DNA of 64,000 nt from Nakamurella multipartita DSM 44233 (GTDB lineage Bacteria > Actinomycetota > Actinomycetes > Mycobacteriales > Nakamurellaceae): assembly GCF_000024365.1 (NCBI RefSeq), contig NC_013235.1, forward strand, positions 2,108,001-2,172,000, in the 5' to 3' direction. A model generated the notes under the pieces. It worked only from the letters and a program-made list of their open reading frames with translations, was not told the origin of the DNA and made no database searches. Shown here one piece after another: positions 21,967-31,900 of this stretch (the stretch's first letter is position 1; the number at the start of each line of letters is the position of its first letter). Made by a program: the position numbers and the translations under genes.

Positions 21967-23928
21967 GTGGTCGGACGGACGGTGGGGCGCATCACCGATG
22001 CCGACCGCGAACGCGTCCGCGACGCCAGCCGCATCGAGCAGGTGGTGGGGGAGTACGTTGCCCTGCGCAACGCCGGCGGCGGCAACCTCAAGGGCCTGTG
22101 TCCCTTCCACGACGAGAAGACCCCCTCCTTCCAGGTCAGCCCGGCCCGCGGCTACTACCACTGCTTCGGCTGCGGCAAGGGCGGCGACGTCTTCTCGTTC
22201 CTGCAGGAGATCGACCAGCTGACCTTCGTCGAGTCGGTGCAGCGGTTGGCCGAGCGGGCCGGCATCGCGCTGACCCTGGTCGAGGGCGGCTCCTCCACCC
22301 GGACCGAGCGGGGCACCCGGCCCCGGCTGCTGGCCGTCAACAAGGCGGCGGCCGCGTTCTACGCCGAGCAGCTGCAGACGCCGGGTGCGCAGGTCGCCCG
22401 CGACTTCCTGGCCGAACGCGGGTTCGACCTGGCCGCGGCCGCCCACTTCGGCTGCGGGTACGCCCCCGACGGCTGGGACGAGCTGGTCAAGGCGCTCACC
22501 GGGCAGGGGTTTTCGGTCGAGGAGCTGTACCGGGCGGGGGTGGCCCGGCAGGGCCAGCGGGGGCCGATCGACCAGTTCCACCGCCGCCTGCTGTGGTCGA
22601 TCCGGGACGCCGCCGGGGACGTGGTCGGGTTTGGCGCCCGCCGGCTGTTCGACGACGACCGGGTCCAGGCCAAGTACCTGAACACCTCGGAAACCCCGCT
22701 GTACAAGAAGTCTCAGGTGCTCTTCGGCCTGGACCTGGCCAAACGCGAGATCATCAAGCAGCGCAAGGTCGTCGTCGTCGAGGGGTACACCGACGTGATG
22801 GCCATGCACCTGGCCGGGGTGACCACCGCGGTCGCCTCCTGCGGCACCGCCTTCGGTGACGAGCACATCAGCGTGCTGCGCCGGTACCTGCTGGACAGCC
22901 AGGCCGGCCCGGGCACCATGCGGGCCCGTGACGGCATGGTCGTCTACACCTTCGACGGCGACGCGGCCGGCCGGCAGGCCGCGCTCAAGGCGTTCGACTC
23001 CGATCAGCGGTTCGCGGCCAACACCTACGTGGCGATCGAGAAGAACGGCCTGGACCCGTGCGAGCTGCGGCAGGCCAAGGGCGACGAGGCCCTGCGCGAG
23101 CTGGTCGACTCGGCCCGCAACCTGTTCGAGTTCGCGATCGCCTCCGCAGTCGGCCAGTTCAACCTTGACTCGGCCGAGGGCGGGTACGCGGCGCTGAACG
23201 CCGGGGTCCCGCTGGTCGCCCGGATCAAGGACGACCTGCTGCGCGACCAGTTCGCCAAGACCCTGGCCATGCACGCCGGCACCGACATCCAGGAGACCCG
23301 GGAACGGGTCCGGCGCGCCGCGCAGACCCGGGCCCAGGCCCCGGACCCCGAGCCGCGGCGGCGTCCCGAGTCAAGGGCCGGCGAGCGACAGCGGTCCGAT
23401 CCCGAGCCGCCGCCCGAACCGGAGCCGCCGGACCTGGACTGGCCCGATCCCCGGGACCGGGAGCTCACCGCCGAGCGGGAGGCGCTCAAGCTGGCCCTGC
23501 AGCAGCCGGCCCTGGTCGCGTCGGCCTACGGGATGATCGAGGCCGAGGTGTTCCGGGCCCCCGCCTACGCGACCGTGCACCGGGCGATCAGCGCCCTGGG
23601 TGGCCCCAGCGGCGATCGCAGCGGCCCGGCTTGGGTGGACGAGGTCCGCGGCGAGCTGCCGGAGGGCCGGCTGAGGTCGCTGGTCACCGAACTGGCCGTG
23701 GAACGGCCGGAATGGCTCTCCGATGAGGTCGACGCCCGGTACGCCGGGTCGATCCTGGCCCGGCTGGCCGAGCGGCAGGCGATCCGGCAGGAGAAGCGGC
23801 TGATCTCGGCCCTGCAGCGGGCTGAGGCGACCGGTGACAGCGCGCTGGCCCGGGAGTTGAACGCGGACCTGGCCGAGTTCATGATGTACCGCCTGGCGTT
23901 GACCAAACGAGCCTGGGGAGATTCATGA
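21967..23928 (+). CDS. dnaG: DNA primase
   Basis: Makes RNA primers for replication. A 653-residue protein with an N-terminal CHC2 zinc finger (LCPFHDEKTPSF ... YHCFGCGKGGDV), a catalytic core with the TOPRIM motifs VVVVEGYTDVMAMHLAGV and YTFDGDAAGRQAA, an acidic/Pro linker, and a C-terminal helical DnaB-binding domain. The GTG start gives VGRTVGRITDADRERVRDAS, the usual family N-terminus. Confidence 0.97.
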   Translation: MVGRTVGRITDADRERVRDASRIEQVVGEYVALRNAGGGNLKGLCPFHDEKTPSFQVSPARGYYHCFGCGKGGDVFSFLQEIDQLTFVESVQRLAERAGIALTLVEGGSSTRTERGTRPRLLAVNKAAAAFYAEQLQTPGAQVARDFLAERGFDLAAAAHFGCGYAPDGWDELVKALTGQGFSVEELYRAGVARQGQRGPIDQFHRRLLWSIRDAAGDVVGFGARRLFDDDRVQAKYLNTSETPLYKKSQVLFGLDLAKREIIKQRKVVVVEGYTDVMAMHLAGVTTAVASCGTAFGDEHISVLRRYLLDSQAGPGTMRARDGMVVYTFDGDAAGRQAALKAFDSDQRFAANTYVAIEKNGLDPCELRQAKGDEALRELVDSARNLFEFAIASAVGQFNLDSAEGGYAALNAGVPLVARIKDDLLRDQFAKTLAMHAGTDIQETRERVRRAAQTRAQAPDPEPRRRPESRAGERQRSDPEPPPEPEPPDLDWPDPRDRELTAEREALKLALQQPALVASAYGMIEAEVFRAPAYATVHRAISALGGPSGDRSGPAWVDEVRGELPEGRLRSLVTELAVERPEWLSDEVDARYAGSILARLAERQAIRQEKRLISALQRAEATGDSALARELNADLAEFMMYRLALTKRAWGDS

Positions 23929-23944
23929 GTCCGGCGATCGGCGG

Positions 23945-24538
23945 ATGAGCCCGCTGACCAAGGCGAGCCGCTGGTGGCGTCGCCCCGTGTTGCCGGCCGT
24001 CCTGCGCGCCGCGATGGAGCCCGACGAGCGGATCCTGGTGACCGCTCCCTGCGAGGACGGGCGGATGCTGGCGGTCAGCCGGTTCGGGCTGTGGGTGGTC
24101 ACCGATCCATCCGGCCCGGCGGCCCGGGCCGAGCGGATCGGCTGGGAGCTGATCGCCCGGGCCCGGCTGACCGCCCGAATGCTCTCGGTGCTGTCCACCC
24201 GGGTGGCCGACCGCATCGACACCGGGGACGGCCTCGGCGATCAGGTGACCGGCGCGGTCCAGGTGCTGGTGGACGAGCCGGAGCTGGTGTTCGCGCTGGC
24301 CACCCGCAGCGGCCTGACCGATGTCGTGCACAACCGGGTCCGCCGGTCGGTCGCGGCCAGCCGGCACCTGCCGTATCCGGGGGCCGGGGGATGGGTCGTG
24401 CTGCGCCGGGTGCCCGGCCGCAACGGGCTGACCCGGCAGGTCCGCCTGGACCCGGGGGCGGACCTGAGCGCACCCGGATTCGCCGCCGCCGTGCTCGCGG
24501 TGGCCGACGAGCTGGCCGACACAATGCCGGCGGGCTGA
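23945..24538 (+). CDS. Conserved actinobacterial hypothetical protein downstream of dnaG
   Basis: A 197-residue cytosolic protein 16 bp after dnaG. It contains PDERILVTAPCEDGRMLAVS, FGLWVVTD, and a C-terminal VRRSVAASRHLPYPGAGGW. No membrane segment or catalytic motif is seen, and I cannot name a domain. Its position directly after dnaG and its coding-type codon use support a real gene. Confidence 0.75.
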   Translation: MSPLTKASRWWRRPVLPAVLRAAMEPDERILVTAPCEDGRMLAVSRFGLWVVTDPSGPAARAERIGWELIARARLTARMLSVLSTRVADRIDTGDGLGDQVTGAVQVLVDEPELVFALATRSGLTDVVHNRVRRSVAASRHLPYPGAGGWVVLRRVPGRNGLTRQVRLDPGADLSAPGFAAAVLAVADELADTMPAG

Positions 24539-24566
24539 TCCAGCGTGCTGGCTAGACTTGGCGGCG

Positions 24567-25220
24567 ATGACTGCGCACGCCGATCAGCCCAACGATCCGG
24601 GCCAGCTGCGGGCCTCCGACGACGACCGGAACGCGGTGGCCCGGATCCTGCAGACCGCCTCCGACGAGGGCCGGATCACCCCGGTCGAGCTGCAGGAGCG
24701 GCTGGACACCCTCTACCGCACCAAGACGCTGCGGGAGCTGGAACCGCTGACCTGGGACCTGCCGGGACACCGCGAGCTGGCGCCGCGGCCGGCGGCGACG
24801 CCGGTCTCGCTGAACAAACCGACCGCCGGATCGACGACCGAGCGGATCGGCGGGACCCCGACGTCCAGCGTCGCGATCGGCATCATGTCCGGGGCGACCC
24901 GGGCCGGTGCCTGGGTGGTGCCGGCCCAGTTCTCCGCGGTGGCCGTGATGGGTGGGGTCGACATCGACCTGACCAAGGCCCGTTTCGCCGAGCGTCAGGT
25001 CACGATCACCGCGCTGGCGATCATGGGCGGCATCGACATCGTCGTCCCGGAGGACGTCACGGTCGTCGTCAACGGCGTTGGGTTGATGGGTTCGTTCGAG
25101 GACAACGCCCGGACGCCGGGGACCGTCGACGGGCCGGTGGTGCGGATCAACGGGCTGGCCCTCATGGGCGGCGTCGACGTGCACCTGCCCAAGGGCACGC
25201 GGACCGAGCGCAACGGTTAG
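24567..25220 (+). CDS. DUF1707 plus LiaF-like (cell-wall-active antibiotic response) protein
   Basis: A 217-residue protein from ATG 24567. Residues 14-70 are DUF1707 (LRASDDDRNAVARILQTA, EGRITPVELQERLDTLY, ELEPLTWDLPG), an actinobacterial domain often at the N-terminus of envelope-stress proteins. Residues 105-210 form repeated beta strands (VAVMGGVDIDLTKARF, ALAIMGGIDIVVPEDV, ALMGGVDVHLPKG) typical of the LiaF/DUF2154 C-terminal domain. No membrane helix is visible. A role in sensing or responding to cell-wall stress is inferred from the family. Confidence 0.85.
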   Translation: MTAHADQPNDPGQLRASDDDRNAVARILQTASDEGRITPVELQERLDTLYRTKTLRELEPLTWDLPGHRELAPRPAATPVSLNKPTAGSTTERIGGTPTSSVAIGIMSGATRAGAWVVPAQFSAVAVMGGVDIDLTKARFAERQVTITALAIMGGIDIVVPEDVTVVVNGVGLMGSFEDNARTPGTVDGPVVRINGLALMGGVDVHLPKGTRTERNG

Positions 25221-25269
25221 CGATCGCCGGTCGGACCGGTGACGGCGTTCGCCGAGCCAAGGGTCGGGA

Positions 25270-25836
25270 TCAGCGCAGGAGGCGGTCGACGAACTCGTCG
25301 ACGGCCTCGTCGAGGGTCAGGCCCGTGTCCAGCGGGGCCGTGAGGTGATCGAGCAGCAAGCCGTCGATGGCGTAGTGGAGCAGGGCGATCTCGGTCCGGC
25401 CGCCGGGTAGTCCGGAGTCGTCGTTGTGGGTTAGATCGTCCCGGAACGCCTGCTGTCGCCACCTGCTCAGCGCCTGGGCGACGGCGGGACGTCGGGCGGA
25501 TTCCAGCCGCAGCTCGAACAGGGCGAGCGCGACATGCGGGTCGGACCGAAGCCGGCGCACGACGTCGTGCACGTACTCGGCGAACAGCGTCCGGTCGGGA
25601 GCCCGGGTCGTCCGTGAGAGCGGACCGTCGGGGTCGGGCCGGAGCCGCTCTCCGATGCGGTCGACCAGTGCGGCGACCAGATCGTCCCGGGTGGGGAAGT
25701 AGTTCGAGGCGGTGCCGCGGGGCGTGCCGGCCGCGGCGTCGACCGCGCGGTGGGTGAGGCCGCGGGCGCCGTCCTCGGCGAGCACCCGGATCCCGGCATC
25801 GGCGAGAGCTGACCGTCGTTCGTCGTTGCGGGCCAT
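25270..25836 (-). CDS. TetR-family transcriptional regulator
   Basis: A 188-residue regulator with the N-terminal helix-turn-helix ALADAGIRVLAEDGARGLTH followed by RAVDAAAGTPRGTASNYFPTRDDLVAAL, and a C-terminal ligand-binding and dimer domain. It is divergent from the DHFR-like gene, with two palindromic sites between them, so it most likely represses both genes. Confidence 0.92.
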   Translation of the reverse strand: MARNDERRSALADAGIRVLAEDGARGLTHRAVDAAAGTPRGTASNYFPTRDDLVAALVDRIGERLRPDPDGPLSRTTRAPDRTLFAEYVHDVVRRLRSDPHVALALFELRLESARRPAVAQALSRWRQQAFRDDLTHNDDSGLPGGRTEIALLHYAIDGLLLDHLTAPLDTGLTLDEAVDEFVDRLLR

Positions 25837-25855
25837 GACGCCATGCTAGCCAAAC

Positions 25856-25871
25856 CACGACAGGTGTTGTA
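25856..25871. promoter_or_regulatory. TetR operator copy 1 (imperfect)
   Basis: CACGACAGGTGTTGTA is a degenerate version of the palindrome at 25879 with the same left half, 23 bp away centre to centre, about two helical turns. It lies 20 bp from the TetR start codon. Confidence 0.7.
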
Positions 25872-25878
25872 CTTTAAC

Positions 25879-25894
25879 CACGACAAGTGTCGTG
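25879..25894. promoter_or_regulatory. TetR operator copy 2 (near-perfect palindrome)
   Basis: CACGACAAGTGTCGTG has 7-bp half-sites CACGACA/TGTCGTG with a 2-bp centre. It is 24 bp upstream of the DHFR-like start codon. Confidence 0.8.
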
Positions 25895-25918
25895 ATTGCA
25901 GCACCGGTGGGAGGCATC

Positions 25919-26494
25919 ATGCGAGAACTCGTCTACTACGTCGCCGTCAGCATCGACGGGTACATTGCCGACCCCGACGGAGGTTTCGAGGCGCTGCTGA
26001 TCGACGGGGACCATGCGTCGGTGGTGTTCGGGGAGTTCGCGGATGCGCTGCCCGTGCAGGCGCACGCCGCGCTGGGCATCGAACCGCCGGGGACCCGGTT
26101 CGACACGGTCGTCATGGGCTGGAACACCTTGACTCCCGCGCTCGCGCTAGGCATCCCCAGCCCGTACCCGCACCTGCGTCAGGTCGTCGCGAGTCGCCAC
26201 CGACGCGACGTCGCCCCGGCGATCACGCTGACCGATGACCCGGTCGCGACGGTCCGCCGGCTGAAACAGGAAGATGGCCCGGACATCTGGCTCTGTGGGG
26301 GCGGCGAACTCGCCGGCGCGCTCCGGCCGGACATCGACCGCCTCATCCTCAAACGCTATCCCGTCGCGCTGGGCTCCGGGATCCCGTTGTTCGGCGCGGC
26401 CCGCTACGAGCCGCACCGATTCACCCTGGCCGGCACCCGCCCGTTCGAGTCGGGCGTCGTCATCGAGGAGTACATCCGCCCGGGCCGGGCGTGA
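25919..26494 (+). CDS. Dihydrofolate reductase-like (RibD C-terminal domain) protein
   Basis: A 191-residue protein from ATG 25919 (GGGAGG 4 bases upstream). ELVYYVAVSIDGYIADPDGG is the RibD_C/DHFR-like N-terminus; the NADPH-binding stretch is PDIWLCGGGELAGAL, and the C-terminus is LGSGIPLFG and FESGVVIEEYI. These proteins are NADPH-dependent reductases of unknown substrate, commonly next to TetR regulators. The divergent TetR gene and the paired operator support control by an unknown ligand. Confidence 0.88.
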   Translation: MRELVYYVAVSIDGYIADPDGGFEALLIDGDHASVVFGEFADALPVQAHAALGIEPPGTRFDTVVMGWNTLTPALALGIPSPYPHLRQVVASRHRRDVAPAITLTDDPVATVRRLKQEDGPDIWLCGGGELAGALRPDIDRLILKRYPVALGSGIPLFGAARYEPHRFTLAGTRPFESGVVIEEYIRPGRA

Positions 26495-26523
26495 GCATCG
26501 GGGCCACCGCGGACCGCATCCGG

Positions 26524-26709
26524 CTAGTGCGCGTTGGTGTCCTTGAAGAAGACGCTGGAGACCTTGGCCTGGACGAAGCCGGCGGCGCCCTGGACGGCCG
26601 GGTGGTCGGCCACCTTCGACGACCACCGCTTGATCTGCTCGTAGCGCTCGCGCCCGGCGCGGGAGCCGAGGACGTATCCGATGCCGATGCCCAACGCGAG
26701 ACGGAACAT
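26524..26709 (-). CDS. Small YtxH-like membrane protein
   Basis: A 61-residue protein, MFRLALGIGIGYVLGSRAGRERYEQIKRW and so on, with one N-terminal glycine-rich helix followed by SRAGRERY, a pattern of YtxH-like stress proteins. It is convergent with the DHFR-like gene. The function is unknown. Confidence 0.75.
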   Translation of the reverse strand: MFRLALGIGIGYVLGSRAGRERYEQIKRWSSKVADHPAVQGAAGFVQAKVSSVFFKDTNAH

Positions 26710-26809
26710 ATCTGCGGGAACCTCCAGGTCGATCCAAGCCGGGCCGGGATCAGCCGACCCGGCTCAGACAGTCTTCCCTATCCCAGGAGGGTCCAAGCAC
26801 AGCTGGAGT

Positions 26810-26998
26810 TCACCAGGTGGACCGGCCGATCGGATGCGAGCACCGGTCGCGATGGCGATCGCACGTGGTGCAGCACTTCTCGGGGAAACGGCACAGGTGC
26901 AGCACCGCACCTCTGGTCTCGGACATGGGACTGACCCGGTTGGTGTCGCCGGCCGCGGGGGCCCCGACCGGGCGTCGCCGGAAGCTCGGAATGGCCAT
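26810..26998 (-). CDS. Possible small Cys-rich protein
   Basis: A 62-residue frame starting ATG at 26998: MAIPSFRRRPVGAPAAGDTN, then a Cys-rich tail (HLCRFPEKCCTTCDRHRDRC). Five Cys and several His might bind metal. Upstream there is only a weak purine-rich site, and a terminator lies 50 bp before it, so it would need its own promoter. Apart from this candidate the 26710-27153 stretch holds only the terminator at 27045. Confidence 0.3.
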   Translation of the reverse strand: MAIPSFRRRPVGAPAAGDTNRVSPMSETRGAVLHLCRFPEKCCTTCDRHRDRCSHPIGRSTW

Positions 26999-27044
26999 GA
27001 TGGTGCCTGCTCTCGTCGTCGTATCGGGATCTCGGGAAACGCGA

Positions 27045-27072
27045 AACCCCCGGCGTCCCAACGCCGGGGGTT
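27045..27072. terminator. Strong symmetrical rho-independent terminator
   Basis: AACCCCCGGCG and CGCCGGGGGTT form an 11-bp perfect stem with a 6-base loop (TCCCAA). It sits about 80 bp past the minus-strand gene ending at 27154 and can work in either direction. Confidence 0.8.
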
Positions 27073-27153
27073 CTCCTCCATTGTGCCATGGGCCTTGGTC
27101 GGCGCGGCCGGGGCGGCACTCTCGGCGGGCCGGGGCCGCGGTGGCGTGGTGGT

Positions 27154-27627
27154 TCAGTCCAGGGTGAGCCGGAGCCCGTCCCGCAGGTCGGCTTCGGAGT
27201 AGGTCACCGCGCCCCGATGGGCGACCTCGACCTCGTAGAACTCGTGGCCCGCGGGCACGTCGTCGATGACGAGCGGAAAACGGCACAGGCTGACCGGGCC
27301 GTTGTCGCGCTGCTCACCCTCGCGGAGCCGGCCCAGGGCCACGACCTGACCGTCGGACCTGACCGTGATCTGAGCGCCGTCCCTGACGTCGCCGTCGTCG
27401 GTGCCATAGGTCGCGCAGGCGCGGTCCAGGATCACCGATCCTCGCGCCGTGAAGCTGCCCGCGGGTCGGACCACGACCAGGGCCACCCCCGCCGTGACGG
27501 CCACGATGCCGCCGGCGATCGCCAACGCGGTCAGCGTGGACATCGGCTTGCTCGGTGGTGCCGGTGCTGATGCTGGGGGCGGTGGGTGCCAACTGGTCGA
27601 CGCCTGCGTCCGAGCCCCCGGTGACAT
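27154..27627 (-). CDS. Membrane-anchored hypothetical protein with extracytoplasmic domain
   Basis: A 157-residue protein with a Pro-rich N-terminus (WHPPPPASAPAPPSKP), one membrane helix (TALAIAGGIVAVTAGVALVVV, about 33-53), and an external domain of about 100 residues with a Cys pair (LDRACATYG ... VSLCRFPLVI) that may form a disulfide. This is a common actinobacterial layout for secreted domains of unknown function. I do not recognise the domain. Confidence 0.7.
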   Translation of the reverse strand: MSPGARTQASTSWHPPPPASAPAPPSKPMSTLTALAIAGGIVAVTAGVALVVVRPAGSFTARGSVILDRACATYGTDDGDVRDGAQITVRSDGQVVALGRLREGEQRDNGPVSLCRFPLVIDDVPAGHEFYEVEVAHRGAVTYSEADLRDGLRLTLD

Positions 27628-27700
27628 GCGCGGAGCGTAACTGATCGATCACGCTCTGCACATCACTCGATGGACGGTACGGCTGGCGAGAAGATGAAAG

Positions 27701-27725
27701 AGGGCCCACCCGGTGGGCGGGCCCT
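27701..27725 (-). terminator. Terminator of tRNA-Asn
   Basis: AGGGCCC and GGGCCCT pair around a shorter inner stem, 19 bp past the tRNA-Asn 3' end, followed on the minus strand by a CTCTTTC tract. Confidence 0.65.
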
Positions 27726-27743
27726 GCGGTCTGGGAAGCGAAG

Positions 27744-27816
<73 letters not shown>

Positions 27817-28136
27817 CCGTCGCGCACCGATCGCTCGGCAACGCGGCCTGAAGAATAACCTAGATCAGCGGCCAAGCCGAACCGGACAGCCCGCCGGGGG
27901 CGCTGAGTCGTCGGGCGCGCTGGGCCGTCGGACGGCCGGTCGTGGTCTGGCGGCGCCAGCGTGCTGCTCCCTGTGTGCCCCGGGTGGCTCGGCGCCGTCG
28001 TCCTGGGTCCGGGCGGCCTCAGGCCGATGGGGCAGTCGTCGATCGGGTTGAGGTCCGGCCGGTGTTCGGTGGGAGACCGGGTGTCGGGTGTGGCCACGCT
28101 CCTTGGCGGTCCGACCAAGCCGGTAGGGTCTTCGCC

Positions 28137-28211
28137 GGGGCGGTAGCTCAGTTGGTCAGAGCAGCGGACTCATAATCCGTCAGGTCGAGGGTTCGAGCCC
28201 CTCTCGCCCCA
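28137..28211 (+). tRNA. tRNA with CAT anticodon, probably elongator tRNA-Met
   Basis: A 75-nt cloverleaf: acceptor GGGGCGG/TCGCCCC, D arm GCTCAGTTGGTCAGAGC, anticodon stem GCGGA/TCCGT with loop CTCATAA, T arm GAGGGTTCGAGCCCCTC, discriminator A. The D-arm and anticodon loop resemble actinobacterial elongator Met tRNAs; an Ile2 tRNA (lysidine-modified CAT) cannot be fully excluded. Base composition drops just after its 3' end, so it may be the insertion site of the following element. Confidence 0.95.
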
Positions 28212-28912
28212 CGTTTCTGCAGGTCAGCCTACCGGACGTGTGAATCAAGTAGCGAGTTGATCTTGAAAACCTCGCCACAAATACACGACACCGGTTCTGT
28301 GGTTGGTCTTCGACGATGTCGTGGAAGCTAGCGCTAGCGGGAGACGGAGCATCGTGGAATTGCATGGTCGAGCGCACTCGCCATAGTGGCAAGCCCCGGC
28401 AACGGATGCAGTCGACTGTCATCTCCCGGACGGTAGACTGTCAACTTGCGTGGCGCGCTCGTCGACGACCCATCGTGACGACGAGATCAGCGAGGCTGGC
28501 CCCGACCCGCCTGAAACCACCGGGCCCGATAGTGAATCGGGGCCGCGACGAGCCGCTCGCCATTGGGTCCAACCAAGCCGGGTCCGCGGTGATCGTCCAT
28601 CCGCGGTGCTGGAGGCCGGGGTTCGACTCGGCGCGAAAGGGTCTGGGACCCTTGAGCCCGCGCACCATGGGGGACCGACGTCCGCCCGATTCGTTCCACA
28701 TGCCATGATCGACCGGATCGCCATGGACAGGCGGCCGGCTTAGCTTGGAGGAGCCCGTAGATGCTGCGAGGAATCTGGTCCTAATCCATGCGAAATGTAT
28801 TCGTTTCACCGCCGAAACAGTCCAATGGACAATCAAAATGCACCTGACCTGACGCCTTCGCGAGGGCGCCTTCTACGTGTCGCATCGGCTTGTCGGCTGA
28901 GGGGGAAATAGG
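28212..28912. other. Gene-free stretch after tRNA-Met, probable element boundary
   Basis: About 700 bp with several short frames on both strands, none with a good ribosome binding site or a recognisable protein. GC content falls across it into the low-GC gene at 28913. I see no integrase remnant and no copy of the tRNA-Met 3' end elsewhere in the window. Confidence 0.5.
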
Positions 28913-31900
28913 ATGGCATGGCTTCAGAACAAACTCGCCATACTGGGCGGTGGCGATCCTCGGCGTCCTAATGATCCTGACAATAGGGTTCGACACACCG
29001 CAACCGGATTGCTTCTTCTGGCGGTCGGCGCCTGGGCGTTCTTCGCTACAACAGCCACATTCTACGAGAATCTCCAACTTCCTTTGCCCGGGGCAGCTTT
29101 GGTGGGCGCATTGGTGGCGACCGTTGTCTTGACCGTTGACATCCTCATAACTTCATCGCCCTTAACAAGCGACAGTCCCTGGGCTAAACTGAAGGTGGTC
29201 CTAACTCGAGGCTTGATCTCGCTCACGATAGGTATCGTAATCTCACATACGACCATCCTATTCATGTATCGCGATGCTCTAGAAAAGATCGTATCAGATA
29301 AGAATGCGGCCGAATCCGCCCAGATCGTTGAAACGACCACCCAAAACTCGAAGTGGAACGCCACGATTTCTGACGCCAACTCAAGAATCGCGGAATACAA
29401 TCAACAGATTGCGGCAGCGGATCAAACCTTGGCAGATGCACAGGCACGCCTTGACGATCTGAAGAAGCAGTGGAGTGACGATGAAATCTGTGTGAATGGA
29501 GACTATGCGGCAAACGGTGATCGCTGTACCCGTGGGGAGACAGCCCAGACCTTGCTTGAGGCCTACGAGAACTATCGCGACATAGTATTCCCTCCGATTC
29601 AAACCAATCATGATTCAGTGGTCAAGAGCCTGACGGCGGACAGGGACTCGCAGAACAAGATTCTTAACGACGCTATTGCGGCAAAAGCGGCCGAAGTGGC
29701 ATCTGCCACTCAAGCCACCTCGGAGAACACCGGCCTTGCGGCTCAAACGACTGCCTTGGTAACCCTGCTCAAAGAAGATCCTTTCGTTTGGATCTGGCCA
29801 GCCTTCTTCATTGCCTTAGACCTTGTCGTGGCATTGATGAAAGCAATTCTGCCGGAATCTGATTTTGACCGCACCCGACGGGTGAAGCGCGCGCTCAATG
29901 TCAAGGAAGACCGGGCCCTCTCCCAAATTGTGTACACCCCGGAGGCAAGAGACGAAGCAGCGCGAATCTACTCAGCAAGATTGATTCAGCGTGCTAAATA
30001 TCTAGTTGCCAATTCAGAGAGCGATCAACAGAGCTTCAGGCCTCGTTCGAATAGTGGCTCCCGGCCCAGGATTGCGACTGCATCCACGCTCGTCGTGTTA
30101 GCGGTGGTCGGTGTCGCAGTCTTCAGGTCTGCTTCTGGCCATCCGGATGATAGATACCCGCTCATGTCGACGTCTGGTCAGAATCTCACGCTGGCTACAA
30201 GTATGAACCTGTTCGTCCCCCCGGGCGCGATCTCGGACAACGCCACAGTTGTCGCCACAGTTGCTCCGCAAGTGGACTGGGTGAACCATCAACCTATCAG
30301 CACTCCCGTTACGCTTGACACTGCTGGGCAAATCATCGATGGATCGGACTTGAACCTTTCACTGCAATTGTCGGATGAGCAAGCTGCCGCTGCTGAGCAG
30401 GGGCTACTGCAATTGGCCTACCAGTCCGACGATCCAGACCACTGGACCGAGTACCCGTCAACCTACGACCCTCAGACGAAGACAGTCTCTGCGTCACTTG
30501 AGCACTTCTCGACTTGGCAATTCTGGGAGTGGGATTGGCCAAGTTTGTTGGGAACCTTCAGCCAAACGGTGGGGGAATGGGCGGGACGCAGAAGCTCGGA
30601 AACACCTCAATGCGACACGCAAAATCTCCCGACGCCAGAATGGTATCGGTCGTCCGCCGGGAGCGAGAGCCAGCCTGCACTGGTGATTCGGTCATGCATG
30701 CAGGGTCATGAGGGTGACGACGTTCTTGACGTGCAGATAGTCAACAACCGCCCATACGGCATGGTTCTCTACTATAACGGCGCGCAAGTGCAGTATGGGT
30801 GGCATGAAGAGCCGAAAAGCCTATCGGAAGCGTTCAGAAATGCGATCGGTGACTGGTCAGTTAGGAATGTCGGGCTCTACCTTCCGCCGCTGTCGCGTGC
30901 CGCAGTCGGCATCGCGCACCTCGATCCTGGACAGGGCCATGAGTTTCCTATTCTGCCGTCATCGGCAACCATGACAGCAGATCTGCTTGCGATAGTGACG
31001 GACCACGGTTTGGACCTTCCGGTCAACATGGCGGCCAACAAATGGGTTGCTGACATGTTTGCCCAGGCGGCCGCGAAGGATTGCGCCAAGATTCTAGGTG
31101 GGACCGCTGCAGCCGGAGTTCCTGACAGGTCGACAATTTACAACGTCTTGACAGAAGGAGGGGCGCAGTGCATCAAGGGAATTCTAACGGTTGCGGCCCG
31201 AGATGTAATGGCTTCGACTGGTGGGATCGTCAACTACGACGTCGTGAGTCTGAGCAAGAAGATTAAGCTTACTGAGGGCCTCGTTAAGGCGACTCGGTGG
31301 GGTGAGCTCGTGAACAAGCTAGGCAACTTCTTCGACTTTATCGTCGATGCAAATGTCGCGTCCTATGGGAACGTGATATTCGGCTTTACGGTCTGGGCGA
31401 AGAACCAAGTCGAAGCACCCGCGACCACGGAACCCCTGAGCCGGGCGTCTTCGACGAGTCCTTCTGAGGAATCATTAGCGCCGGCTCCAGTCACCGCAAG
31501 ATCGTCCAGTGAGAGTTCTTCCAGCTCGCTTGCTTTGTCGAGCACGAGCGCAATTCCGGAACCAATTGCCGAGTCGACATCCGGGCAATCTCCATTAGCA
31601 ATTGACACATCGACTCAAAGCCAGAGCGAATTTGGGACGACCACGAGCTCAACTCCTTCGCCGACACCTGCACCTCGACGTGTAGTTGCGTTCGACAATT
31701 ATGGACCTGCCATGGGCCCAGGCACTCCGATTTGTTCTGGAAATCCTGGTCGCCCGGAGTCGATGCCAGGGGGTACGGTCGAGCAAGAGTTCGCTGTGGG
31801 TCCGGGCATCGGTCTGATCGATACGGCTACAGTGCAGATCGATCCCAACCCAGATGTGACTGTCACAGCAAGATTGTTTGTGGACGGAAGACTGGAAGCT

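Noticed and set aside
28137..28211. tRNA-Met as proven attachment site
   Set aside because: No second copy of its 3' end was found in the window and no integrase is present, so it is kept only as a possible boundary.
28180..28422. 80-residue minus-strand frame overlapping tRNA-Met
   Set aside because: Its C-terminus is the antisense reading of the tRNA, a well-known annotation artefact, and it has no ribosome binding site.
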